A DNA stretch of 64,000 bases from Chelydra serpentina. Lineage: Eukaryota; Chordata; Testudines; Chelydridae. The notes beneath the pieces were generated by a model. It searched no databases and had not been told where the DNA came from. It worked only from the letters and a program-made list of their open reading frames with translations. Made by a program: the position numbers and the translations under genes. Location of the stretch: the NCBI GenBank assembly GCA_037349315.1, contig JBAIAC010000027.1, positions 558,001-622,000 of the forward strand, given 5' to 3'. Below, piece after piece: positions 24,444 through 36,185 of the stretch; the stretch's first letter is position 1; every line of letters starts with the position of its first letter.

Positions 24444-24706
24444 AGGGTATGTCTACAGTGCATCTGGGAGTGAGCCTCCCACCCGGGTCCACAGACCTGG
24501 GTTAGCCAGGCTCACGGTAGTGTGCTGAAGGTAGCTGTGTAGACGGGGTGGCTTGGGCTCTGAAGCCCACTCTCCTCCCACAGGTTTCAGAGCCCAGGCT
24601 GCAACACCTACACAGCTACCTTTAGCACACTACCGTGAGCCCTGCTAACACAAGTCTCCTCACCCGAGCGGAGAGGCCCACTCCCAGACACCACGTAGAT
24701 ATACCT
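24444..24706. mobile_element. Fold-back (palindromic) MITE
   Basis: Ends AGGGTATGTCTACA and, in reverse, AGGTATATCTACGTGG. The middle is a long inverted repeat: GGCTCACGGTAGTGTGCTGA (24509-24528) faces its complement at 24623-24642, with further matching sequence (GGTAGCTGTGTAG) inside, so the strand could fold into one stem-loop. Non-coding. Confidence 0.7.
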
Positions 24707-25129
24707 GAGTGGTTTTGTTTTGCATGGAAGTAGCTAAAGAACCAGTCACCTTCCCAACAGTTCCTCCTTTCCTGAGCAGATCTGCCCCAAACAGAGAGCA
24801 AGCTGCCTGCTGGCATCTCCCTCACTGGCTGGCCTGCACTTTCTGTTGGGATTCAAGGGAGGGGGATTGACTCATTGACCACAAACTTCAGGGACACAAG
24901 AAACTTCTTCAAAGAAAGCAACTGGCTCAAACCTGCAATTACCAATAGACACCACCCATGGTTTACAGACTCCAAGTCTAAGGGGAGACCAGCTAAGAAT
25001 AATTCCCAGCCCTGTGACCCATGGAATGACATTTACTGGTCAAGAAGAGGGTATAATTACTCTACTGTGTAATTAACAAGTAAACCAGCAGGAATCCAGC
25101 TCTATTACCAGGGCCCTCAGAGAACATTT

Positions 25130-25600
25130 CAGGTTGCATTGCTCTCATAATCATTGCCTTAATTTAGAGATGCTGGTCCATGCCTTAGTTAGGTCTTACC
25201 TTGGCTACTGCAACTTCCTCCTCCTTGATTCGCACCTTGCTGCATTCCATTCTATCCAAAATCCTGCAGCTAAAGTGATCTTCCTTCCAAACCACTTCCT
25301 TCCAGCTCCCTTTGTGCAGAATGTAAATTTTTCTTCCTCTTCAAAGCCTGAACAACTCAGTTCTTATTTCCTCTTACTCCCCTTCGTTCTGGTAGTTCCC
25401 TGCTTTTCTTCTCCTACTCCCATCTTCACATTGTTCCAGGGGACAGGTGCTAGTTCCTGCTGTGCTGCGGATAAGGCACAATGAACTTTTTATGTTCAAC
25501 AAATAATCTGTTACATCAAAATTAATTCATGAGATTTTGCGCAGTCTTTTGAGGCTCTTTGATGGAGGGACGCTGTAGAAATGCAAAATATTATTAACAT
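25130..25600. mobile_element. Old L3/L2-like LINE relic
   Basis: Contains TTGGCTACTGCAACTTCCTCC and GCAGCTAAAGTGATCTTCC, segments typical of the old CR1-L3/L2 LINEs of amniotes, and ends with a TTTGAGGCTCTTTGATGGAGG...CGCTGTAGAAATGCAAA tail resembling their 3' end. Strongly diverged; exact family not decided. Confidence 0.45.
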
Positions 25601-25703
25601 CCAGGCTCTCACGACTTCCCACCACAGGACAATGCTCTTGCTTCCTAACATTCATACATCTTGGTAATGACCCTTGAACCTATTCTGGTAAAGCAAAACT
25701 CTA

Positions 25704-26070
25704 TCATAGACTGTAAGACCGGAAGGGATGACTGTGATCTTCTAGACTCAAATGTATGACACAGGCCATAGGATTTCCTTGAATTAATTCCTGTTTGAAC
25801 TAGAGAAGGTCTTTTAGAAAAACATCCCATCTTGATTAAAAAAGTTCCAGTGATGGAGAATTTCCCATGTCCCTTAGTAAGCTGTTCCAATGGTCAATTA
25901 CCCTCACTGTTAAATGTATACCTTATTTCCAGTCTGAATTTGTTGAGCTTCAACTTCCAGCCATTGGATCTTGCTATTACTTTTTCTGCTAGATTGAAGA
26001 GCCCTCTATTATCAAATTTCTGTTCCCCCATGTAGTACAGGACCTCTGCCCTGAAAACAATTGCCCATAG
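25704..26070 (-). mobile_element. CR1 LINE 3'-end fragment, reverse orientation
   Basis: Starts with the complement of the CR1 tail (TCATAGACTGTAAGACCGG, then GAAGGGATGACTGTGATC) and continues into the body with TTCCAATGGTCAATTACCCTC and AACTTCCAGCCATTGGATC, all familiar from minus-strand CR1 copies. Confidence 0.85.
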
Positions 26071-26249
26071 GGTGAAGCCATCCTAAATTAATATTTCTTG
26101 ATAACTTTCATATTAGAAATGTTATTGAATTTCTTCACTATAGCAAATCCATATGAATATCAAACATACAAAATGTCCATGACATAAAGCCTAATGCTGT
26201 TCAGAAAGAATATCCCCTATTTTAAATAAAACAAGCCACTCAAACCAAA

Positions 26250-26457
26250 ATAAAATGTCCACATGGGGAGTTTGCACTGGTTTAACTAAGTTTGTTTAAA
26301 TTCACAACTTTAGTTAAACTGCTGCAACTCTTCACATAGAAAAAGACTAACTGACTTAGCTAAAGCAAAATAGGTGTGTTCACACAGCCTTTGCATGGGT
26401 TAAAATCACACCTATAGTTAAACTGGTGCAACTTTCTTGTGTAGACAAGGCCTTAGT
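26250..26457. mobile_element. Small inverted-repeat DNA element
   Basis: Left end AATGTCCACATGGGG, right end CTTGTGTAGACAAGGCCTTA; inner repeats GGTTTAACTAAG and TTAGTTAAACTG are complementary. Belongs with the similar elements at 52468 and 59499 that end in ..GGCCTTGTCTACAC. Confidence 0.5.
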
Positions 26458-27189
26458 AAGAATCAGCCCAAAGACTTCCACGAAGGGCATTTTAGTACAA
26501 CACACATAAATTAAAAAGAGGACGTGGAGAAAAACATGGGAAATGTCAACTGCTAATCTCCAACAACCAGCGTCACTCAGCCTCAGGTGAACGCAGAAGG
26601 GGTCACAGGGACAAGCTTATTTCCACAGATCTCTGCTTACAAGTCCAGAAGCAGTTTCCACATAGGGCCATAACTGTCCATCTTATACTGCTCAGGAAGA
26701 CTGTTTTTTCTGGCTTAGCCATGGTCAATGAAGCAGCACTGAGCCACAAGAATGCAGGTTTGCAGTTCATGTGGGTCTCCAGTCAGCCTTTCTTCCCATT
26801 AGCTGAGGGCCTATAGGCAATGAGTGCATGTATGAATAAGTCAGTTTTATGCTTCTCATTGCCTAGACTCAAGGCCTGCAGCGCAGCAGGGATAGATTCC
26901 AGGACAATCCCAAATGTGGGGTTTGGCACAGCTGCCTTCACTCCACTTTCAGCATTTCCCTCTAGACAAGCTGCTTGCAGCAATGGTCAGATAGTCACAG
27001 TCCCATCCCATCTCTCCTTCCCTGAGCATATTAGCATTCTTGTTAATACTGACCCTGCATCTTGGCTAGAGCCACTCCTGGGTCCTTTCTCCTTAGTTGC
27101 TTTAAATCAGTATTTTGATCCTGCTGCTGGATCGAGGTTCTTGCTACGTTAAAGGTTAAAGTTGCTGCTGTACTAATGATGCCACCGCA

Positions 27190-27380
27190 GCTCCCACACA
27201 GCCATCACAAAGCATTTTATAACCCCCTGAGGTAGGGAAGGAATAGTCCCATTTTACAGATGGGGAAGCCGGGGCACTGAGATGGGAGCTGACTTGCCCA
27301 AAGTCACACAAGGAGCTTGTGGCAGAGCACAGAATAGAAGCCAGAGAACTTGGTTCTCAGTCTTATGCTTTAACCACTGA
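27190..27380 (+). mobile_element. MIR-like SINE (core-SINE relic)
   Basis: Clear core: CCCATTTTACAGATGGGGAA, then CACTGAGATGGGAGCTGACT, then TTGCCCAAAGTCACACAAGG and GGCAGAGCACAGAATAGAAG in the standard MIR order. Better preserved than the other MIR-like relics here. Confidence 0.75.
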
Positions 27381-30045
27381 CTGTTTCTCAAATAATGGGC
27401 ATTTGCTTTGGGAGCTGGTCTGGATCAAGTGCAGGGTTAAAGCAAGCACAATGCAGTGACAATCACAGGATCAAAAAATGAGAGCAGACCACTTTAAGAG
27501 AGCCCTGGGAAGTGTAACCTGAAGCCTGCTGAAGGCTGGGCTTGGGGGCAGTCTGCTGGCAGGCAGCAAAGAAAGCAGATGTGGCTGTTATAAACTCCAT
27601 GCTGTCCAGACTCTCATCAAGGGTGGTAACATAGGACAGCACTGGCTGAGAGGAGTCCGAGGTAAGGAGCAATTCATCTTGCTTCCAGCCCTGTTGGCCC
27701 ACAGCTAGTAGCAACAGGAGTGCCCAGAATGATGGGAAGGGCACAGGAATGAGCCTGGGGTGAGAAGGGAGGGAGGACTCTCTTGCAGGGCCTGGGAGAT
27801 AGGAGTGATGATCCTTGCTATGGTATAGCCTGGGGAGTGAAGAATTCCTCCTGGGGAACAGGAGTAGGCTGGAAATGGGGGACTCTCACAGAGGGCCTGG
27901 GGGCCAGATGGTGTCATGGGGCTCCTCCTAGAGGGATTGAGGGCCAGAAATGTGCTTGGGAACAAGGGTCCCTCCTGGAGGTTCTGAGGATCAAGCATGG
28001 ATGGGCAGGGGGGTTACAATTCTGCATCAATTAGCACTTGTATTGCAGTTAGATGTTTTTCTTTGCAATAGAAACTGAGTCTAGCAGAAAATTGAGTCAG
28101 ACCCCTCTCAGTGAGGTGCTCTGAGACACCCCCCAATAGAGAGAAACAGACCTCATGGGTGGGGTGGCTGAGATAGCCCACACTCAAATGTGCTTAAGGA
28201 TAGTTAGAGACCTTCAGAACTCTCTAGCCTGGGGGAATACTGTTTTATTTCAGGGCTGCAGAGATCCAGGGATGGGACAATTCATGCTTTGAAAGTATCT
28301 TCTCAGCTTGTTTCCCAACCTGCTCTTTCTGAGTCTAACATCCCAGACTGCGTGCTCTAGATCTTTTCCTTTTTAAACACAGCTATAGATTTTAAAGTCA
28401 CGCTAGAAATCACCCCAGCTCTGCTCCAGCAAGAACTTTTTCTATCTGCAGTTTTGGTTGTGTGCATCATAACTGCACAAATAGAATCCAGATGTTCAGG
28501 CCCATTCAAGCTCAGCAGGGCTTTGTCATTCTAAAATGGAAATCACTTCTTGGCAAAGCCTGAGAAATATGAGGGTGGTGACAATCTTGGCAAAGATGAT
28601 AAAATCTGGGAATGCACTCTCCATTCTTATGCTCCCAGGAGCACAGAGCAGTTGGGAGCAGAGAGTATTGTAGAGCCTTTTTTCAGAGAAAAGACCACAC
28701 TTCATGGAAAACCCACATCTCATGCCTAGCCCAGAGCAAACCTCTCACACTAAGCCTAGTGGGAAAGCCAGGTGAAGAATCTGCTTGCAGCAGGCATCCT
28801 CAGACAGCATCCAGCCAGAACCTCTCTGCTCATGTATGAGGCAGGCCTATTCAGAAATCCCCACCATACGGCTCTCTCTCACAGCAACGAAAAGTCCCTG
28901 AATCACAATCACACCACCTACCATTGCTTTGGTCCAGTACAGCAGCTCCACTCAGAGCATATTTTTTGCACTGGAAAGAAATTCAGAATACCGCTCTCCT
29001 GGGTGGATGATGGTATCTGAGCATAGATGCAGGGAGAGAATCCATGAGTTTTGTGAAATTGGACTGCATAACCAGTTTCATGTCTGCTCTAAACAGAAAC
29101 AATGCTACAGAGGAATCTTTTTTGGCAGGGATGCTGTAAAGGCACATAGTGTTTCCTAAAGCAAAACTGCTACCATGGAGAGAGGGTCTGGGGGAGCTTT
29201 TTCTTGTAGGGGAATCCTCTGCTGAACAGGCTGGTCCCGGAATTGTAGTCGTTGTGGACACGTGGCTTTAAGAGTTTGCAATTCTACCAACAGCCATGTT
29301 TGCTTTAGAGCTGCATTTAATCTGAAACACATGTGCAGGCTCCTACTCCTCTGGCTGCCTGGATCACAGGGGTTAGTTAAATACAAGCGCCCTTCCTTTA
29401 ATTTCTTTGGAATTTATATAAATACTGCTTTCACCCAGTCCCTGGGGCATCTTACCTCAGGGACATGGCATCCCTGCAATAGCTCAAATTTACCCAGAAT
29501 GAAAGTTTGGGTAACACTACCCTTTGGACCAGACACATCATCGTACAGAATCCTCCCATGCAGACACTGGAGAGGTTAACATTGGATTTCTAAAAAAAAA
29601 AACCAGGATTACTGGCTCTAGGGAGCTTGGTGTTTTTTTTCCTATCAGGAATCCTGAGTAAGCCCAGTCCTGTCCTTTACCACCTCTCTGCTTTAGCCTT
29701 TACCTCATGGTATGCATTTAGGGTGAGAAGGGTTCGTGGGACTCCCTTTGGAGCCCATCAATGTTGCTATTTAATCAGCTACTGAGCCAGAGGGGGAGTA
29801 AGTGCTTATGCAGACAGTAATCCTCCAAGGATAGGGCTACTCAGTGAGTAAGACTGAGGCTAGGAATTGAACTGGGGGGCTGGGCAGGGGGTGTGTGCAT
29901 GTTCAGGACAACAGCAGTAGCCCCTTAACTATCTTTTATTTCATCCAGTGTTAGTTGTTGCACTTGCTGCTTTTGAATGAATATTGACATTTTGAACATA
30001 TGGGATGTAAAGCAGCAAGAAGAGTCTCTTGTGCACTGATCTGAT

Positions 30046-30177
30046 CACATGCGTCTGACGAAGTGGGTCTTCGCCCACAAAAGATTTTGCTCCAATATAT
30101 CTGTTAGCCTATAGGGTGCCACAAGACTCTTTGTCGTTCTTGCAGATCCAGACTGACACGGCTACCCCTCTGATACT
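30046..30177 (+). mobile_element. Dispersed repeat with hammerhead-like core (copy 1), probably Penelope-like
   Basis: Flanked by a 9-bp duplication TGATCTGAT (30037-30045 and 30178-30186). Contains CTGACGA (30055-30061), a stem GTGGG/CCCAC (30063-30067 / 30074-30078), then AAAAG and TTTTGCTCC: the order of a hammerhead ribozyme, with one change in each core box. The right half (GTTAGCCTATAGGGTGCCAC ... CGGCTACCCCTCTGATACT) is shared with the copies at 48865 and 56661. Assignment to Penelope-like retroelements is inference from the hammerhead resemblance. Confidence 0.55.
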
Positions 30178-30510
30178 TGATCTGATTCAGGGCGATGGAG
30201 TCTGGTGTCTTGTCTGAGAGCCAGTGTGATTTGCATCACATGTCTCTACCTCTGCTTTTGGGCACAGGCACACCTGTCCCTGTGTCCACAAATGTGCATG
30301 CCACAATCTCAAGAAGCTCAAAGGAGCTGGAGCTGAAGCAGCTGAAGAAGCCAAAGGCTGAGGATTTGCAACTGATCAGCTGTGCATACCAGGTCCTGCT
30401 GCAGACAGTTCCTGCTAGGTGTAGCACAGACTGAGCTAGCTGGAACAAATAAGTAGGCAGATTGACTAGGGCAAACAGCTTTATTGTATTCTTCCCTTCT
30501 AGGTTCCATC

Positions 30511-33500
30511 ATGCAGACTCTGGTTGTTCTCCTGTGGCTAGGGCTCCTAGTCTCCCCCAGCAGATCTCAGGACTTGGCTACAGAACAGGTGAGTGTGATA
30601 CAAAACATGACAAGGAGAATGAGAAACTTGGAGCATAAAACTTCCAAAATTAAAATTCTAAATGGGAATATTAAGCACCATCCTCCAGGGCTGCCAAGGA
30701 CAACCTAGGACCATAATGGGCAATGAAATGGGAAAGGTAAGTCCTACACTGCCTAGGTAAAAGCATGGTGGAATCTCCAGTAGGTACAGCAGGGAGGACG
30801 GGGTTCTTTTCCCAGCTCTTCCTAGGACATACTGTGTGACCCTGTTTTCACAACAGTAAGACAAGGCCAGTACTTCTCCAGCTTACAGAGGAATGTCTGT
30901 AATGCACTTCAAAGGTGAACAGTTCTCTGGCCATCATTAACGCTCCTGTCTTCTGATACATAGCAATTCTAAAGAAGTGTTTCTTGTGCCTGCAAGGACT
31001 CCGGTACCCCTGAAGGAGGCAACACAGAGGCTGCTGAGGAGGAAGATCCCTTCTACAAAAGCCCTGTAAACAAACTGGCAGCTGCAGTCTCCAACTTTGG
31101 CTATGACCTCTATCGCCAGCAGTCGAGCAAGACTCCCACAGCCAATGTGTTACTGTCTCCCTTCAGTGTGGCTACTGCACTTTCTGGCCTTTTACTAGGT
31201 GAGTCCCTACTCCTCCTCCTCACGCGTCCTTTTGCATGTCTGGAGGGGGCCTCATGCTCCTTTATTTATGTTGGTAGGTGCTGGAGAGCGAACAGAAGAC
31301 CTGATTTCTCGTACTCTCTTCTATGATCTGCTTAACAAAGCTGAGGTCCACAACACCTACAAGGAGTTGCTGGCCAGCATCACTGCACCTGTAAAGGGCC
31401 TAAGAAGTGCCACCCGCATTGTTGTGGAGAGAAGTAAAAACCTTTCTTCACCTGCTTACGTAAATCTTGTTTTTGTTCCTGAGCAGCAGTCAGTAGAGCA
31501 GAATGGATGGGTAACAGTCACAGGCACCCATGGCTTCAGTTACGGGACACAGCTGTGCCTGGAGCCCGAGCAACTGAGCAACCATGCAGTAACAATGGTG
31601 GGAGTCTCTATATAGAGCTTGGAAAATGTTTATTAAAATCAAAGAAGTTCCAACAGGGCACTTGGCAACTGAGCTGCTGGCACAGAAGGGACCCAATAAG
31701 AACTTGCTTTGATAATTTAATCTCCTCTCTAAGCCTCACTCTAGCTGCGCCTACCTCCTAGGAGCCATCTGATGTATTTTCAATTCCAGATACAGTTTGA
31801 TTATATCTTTTGCTTTACAATAATGATCAGCCCCAGGCTGGAAGACAGATCATATAGGACTGTTTGACCCCTCAGAGTCAGTTAAAATGCCATGTTTCAC
31901 TCTGCTCTAGACCATCTTGATAAGAATGCTAAAATCTCCCACTTCCCCCAGTCAACCTGATGGTTTGAGAAAGAGCCAAGCTCCTCAATAAGCTGTAATC
32001 ATATAAGGAATGTAGGGTCAGGGCTAGAGTCAGATACCAAAGTGGTGGCAGCTACAGGCGGGCTTTCGGTTCCTATCTCCCATCTTTACCCATTAGTGGA
32101 AGGTTTTTCCAGACTACAGCATAGGATGTGGTTGTGAGACTTAGATAAATACATCAGTTCCCCACACAGCTTTAGTCAGACTCTCTAGGTGTTTGCACAT
32201 GCCTGTGTATCACAACAATGGGTATTTAGAAGACTTGGGCTTACACATCTGTAAGTACGTCAGGAAAGAGCATGGGTTGCTCACTGCCAGGCCTTCAGCT
32301 GTACCTCATTGTCTTGGGATTTCATCTCTGATAGAGGGAGTAGGCTGCAGTAATGGTCTTTCTGCCCCTCAGAACTGAGAATGAAAATGGGGTTTGTGAG
32401 CCAGCTGGAGAAGTCCTATGGAGCACGGCCCAAGTTGCTGACTGGCAATGCCCAATCAGACCTTCAAGACATCAACAACTGGGTGCAACAGCAGACCAAG
32501 GGAAAGATTGTCAAATTCCTGAAGGAGATACCTACAGGCACCAGCATCTTCCTCATCGGGGCAGCTTATTTCAAAGGTAAGAGCTTACCGTCGTTCATCC
32601 GGGGGGTCTCCTATTTGCATGCCAGAAAACAAAGGAGGGAAGGTCATATTCTGGCCAGAGCACATTGAAGAGGTAGGCAGAAAGACAGAGTGACAGGAGG
32701 AAACTTCTTTGAACACATGGATATAGATTCTTTACTGTGAGTTTAGTAAAGGAGGTGGGACAGATACCTGATGAATGTGGAAAGAACTTCCCCAGGGGAG
32801 GAGTCCTACTCATAGGAAGCTGAGTCTTGACCTGCTTGCAAAAAGGGGTCAGGGAAGGAGGAAAGTGAAAGCCTGTAAGGATGAAAGACAGAATGTCCTG
32901 CCCAATGGAAGGAGATTCATCAAGAGTTCAGATGGGACTGTGCCTGCCACAGGACCCCTCTCCATGGACAGGAGCTATTGGGGAGCTGCTTTAGGGAATC
33001 CAGACATCAAGTATTTATATTACAAGAGCAGCTATTGGCCTAGTCAGGCTCAGGGCCACCTTGTGCTGGGTGTTCCCCAAACAGGGGTACAGACACAGTC
33101 CCTGGCCTGGAGAGTTAACAATTCAAGACAATGAGCAAATACACGAAAAGCAGGTGGAGATTAGCAGTACCACTTGTATTTGTGCATATAAAGTATAAAA
33201 TATTTTATTTATAGTAATGTATTTATAATTATATCGGCTCTCTCCAGCTGCTCCTCCACCCAACCAGCATATGTCAGCTGACTTCGCGTCCAACCTGGCC
33301 AAACCTCAGATGGGATGGAAGGGACTAGAGAGCCAATAGTAACACTAAGACAAAGGTGCAAGTATAGCTGATCCTAGTAACTGGCTTTCTGACCTCTATC
33401 ATCCTCCGCTTACCAAGACCAATTCCCTAAAGCAGGGCTATTTCATGTATGAAACCACAATACCATTCCACTGGCTACACACCCAGGCCTTAGGTTTTCC

Positions 33501-35444
33501 CATTATTCCTGAACGTTCCTGTTTTAATTTAAAAAATAGGACAGTGGGGGACTAAGTTTGACCCCACAAAGACTACGCTGCAGGACTTCCACCTGGATGA
33601 AGACAGATCCGTGAAGGTGCCCATGATGTCGGACCCCAAAGCCATACTGCGATATGGCTTCGACTCAGAACTCCACTGCAAGGTCAGGTGAAGGACTGAG
33701 CAAGAAAGAGAAAGTAGCCCCTGTGCAAAATCACCTTGCCCAAGACTAGGGAAAGATCCATCTTCACTCACTAGCTCCCCCCACCACTGTAACTCTTATG
33801 CTTACATTGTACACCAGAGCAGAGAGCGTTGGGTTTGCTCAGAGAACTCCACATCCCCATGATCATATGGCAAGCAACTACAGCGTTAAGTAGCACAAAG
33901 GTCTTTCCAGTCTGTACAGCCATCCCCAGCTGGGCAGGGAGGAAAGTGATAGGTCGCAGGGAAGGACAGGCTCTTGTAGACGTTTCTCTCTGACTCACTG
34001 CCTTTCAAAAAGTGGCAAGTTATTCACTTTACCACATGGTTCCTGCCTGTTCCTAATGGAGCTCCACCCTCTGGTAAGCATCCTCCCTCTGACAGGGGAG
34101 GGAAAGTGCTGCTTCTGGGAATTCATCAGGCTGTTCCTGAAATAGCTGGAATGGTTGCTAGTGAGCTAGGCAGGACTGACCCTGGGTCAGACTCCCGGAA
34201 CTGGGGGCTGTGCATAGCATAGCATCAGTATAGGGGTAGAAGTTCCAGAGGCACCTCCCCACCCAGCAATACTACAATTCAGTACAGATTCTCACAGGAG
34301 ACATGTTGCATTTTGCATTCCCTTTCACACCAGAATGGACAGGGCTTAGGGCAGAAGTCTGCGTTGTGGAGGGGCAAGGGGGACTTGTGGTATAGCAGAT
34401 AAGCAGGATGGGAAGGAAGAACCTGGTAGATGGAGTGGCTGGCTGGCCAACCAAGGTTCAGAGACCACAGCTGGCACTGGGAGATTCTGCGGGTGTGTTT
34501 AGAGATAACTCCTTGTCTTTTTTTACTACCCTTCCAGATTGCCCAGCTACCACTGACAGGCGGTGTCAGTGCTATGTTCTTCCTGCCACAGAAGGTGACC
34601 CAGAACATGACCCTCATTGAGGAGAGTCTCACCTCGGAGTTTGTCCGTGACATAGACAGGGAGCTGAAGACAATTCACGCTGTGCTGAGCATACCCAAGC
34701 TGAAGCTGAGCTCTGAGGAAGCACTTAGTAGCACACTGCAGGAGATGAGTATGTACACAGCATGGCCCTCTGCCAGCTGCTGGGGCTCAGAGCTGCTCTG
34801 CTCCTCCAGCTTCCTGAGAACAAGCAGCCAATGGTCAAGCTAGGTCCTGCTGTCATATGTATGGACTTCATTGACAACTGCAGCTCATGCTTCCATCTCT
34901 CACTTAGGCTCTGCCTGGGGCCCACTCCCACCATCCCCCAATTAGCTCAAGGGGCCCTATGATTAGGGTTGCCAATTTTGGTTGGATGTACTCCTGGAGA
35001 TTTCATCACATGACAATCTTTAATTCCTGGAAACTCCAGGCCAATCTTGGAAGGTTGGCAATGCTACCTATGACTCCTCCCATCTGCAGCACTAGTATTA
35101 CTGCCCCAATCTGCAGCACTGTCTACTTACCCTCCCAGAAGGCCCCTTCTTCCCAGCTAATGGAATCTTCCTCCTTTCCCATAGGGCTCCAGTCGCTCTT
35201 CACATCACCTGACTTCAGCAAGATTTCTCCCAAATCCACCAAGCTCTCTCATGTGCAACACAAGGCAGTCCTGGAACTAAATGAAGATGGGGCAAGATCC
35301 ACACCAAACCCTGTAGAGAATGCTGCTCGCCTGACCTTTCCCCTCGACTACCATCTGGACAGACCTTTCCTATTTGTACTGCGGGATGACATCACGGGAA
35401 CCCTCCTCTTTATTGGCAAAATCCTGGACCCCAGGAGCACTTAG
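30511..35444 (+). CDS. SERPINF1: Pigment epithelium-derived factor (serpin family F member 1)
   Basis: Seven coding exons: 30511-30588, 30997-31198, 31278-31433, 32373-32576, 33540-33682, 34538-34748, 35185-35444 (TAG); 417 residues against 418 in human. The ATG lies 8 bases inside an exon after TTCTAG and starts a signal peptide ([14 protein letters not shown], likely cut near Ser19/Gln20). Known role: secreted, non-inhibitory serpin with neurotrophic and anti-angiogenic activity that binds collagen and glycosaminoglycans. Seen: acidic EEEDPF motif (40-45) opening the family's 34/44-mer bioactive region, [63 protein letters not shown]-glycosylation site Asn284 (NMT) and [19 protein letters not shown]. 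The reactive-loop hinge (364-374, [11 protein letters not shown]) is Pro-rich, lacks the small-residue run of inhibitory serpins and carries Arg369, so it should not inhibit proteases. It sits about 7 kb after its paralogue SERPINF2, same strand. No breaks seen. Confidence 0.97.
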
Positions 35445-35564
35445 CTCCCTGGACAGCAGCCTGCAATGTTAGAGTCCTCCAGAAAGGCTGGGGTAACTGG
35501 GAAGGATGCTGGGTCCCTGCTCTGCTGCACAGATTTTAACTTGCAAATCATGCCTACATGCTGC

Positions 35565-35570
35565 AATAAA
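35565..35570 (+). terminator. SERPINF1: Poly(A) signal of SERPINF1
   Basis: AATAAA 121 bases after the stop, giving a short 3' UTR (about 35445-35590). It faces the 3' end of SMYD4, whose stop is about 600 bases away on the other strand. Confidence 0.85.
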
Positions 35571-36185
35571 AGAGCTTTTGCCACGAATATCTCAAAGCGC
35601 AGCAATGTTCTGCCTTGTAACACAGGCCCTGGTTCAGTTTGCATTGGGACCCCATACCAGAGTTCCTCCAACATCACCATGTGTCCCCTCTGGTGAGCTC
35701 CACTGTTCTGGCCCAAGTTCTATTGCATCCTCTTCATCTTGTGGCTCTACATATCACAGCCTGCTGCCTGCCTCAGTCCAGTCTCTGTCTCTCATGTTGG
35801 CAGGAATAGGTGCGCTGAATGGCAGGCAAGCACTTCATAGTCTTAGAAAGCAAACAATAGTGGTGGGCGTGGGGGGGCTGTGTGCATAGGGCCAACATTT
35901 AACCCTCCAGGGAAGAAACACAACTTCAGAAAAAATGCATAAATGGGCTCTCAAAAGCATGTTATTAAATTTTACAGCAACATTCATTTCTATGAGACAG
36001 CCCTTCTGTCAGTACCACAGTGGTGTCCTCTCCCAGGTCAGCAGCCATCAGCTTCATTCCCTGGCCCTCCCCAGGGACATTTCAGAGCTCACCCAGCTAG
36101 TAGCCACGCCTTGTTTGCATGGCTGCCCTGCCCCATGGAGCTTAGCTTCCTGAGGAGAGTTCAGCACTGCAGCTTCCTTTGTTAG

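Larger units (their letters stand above)
23600..30502. other. Intergenic stretch between SERPINF2 and SERPINF1
   Basis: About 6.9 kb with no confidently recognised gene. It holds the fold-back element at 24444-24706, an old L3/L2-like LINE relic at 25130-25600, a CR1 fragment at 25704-26070, a small inverted-repeat element at 26250-26457, a MIR-like SINE at 27190-27380 and the Penelope-like repeat at 30046-30177. Several minus-strand open stretches between 26.8 and 29.3 kb look coding-like but could not be assigned. The promoter and any non-coding first exon of SERPINF1 should lie in the right part. Confidence 0.6.

Noticed and set aside
27463..27744. Minus-strand frame with a signal-peptide-like start (WALLLLLAVG)
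   Set aside because: Its first codon is GTG, not ATG, and no upstream in-frame ATG or convincing exon set was found. Kept only as part of the weak lost-gene finding.
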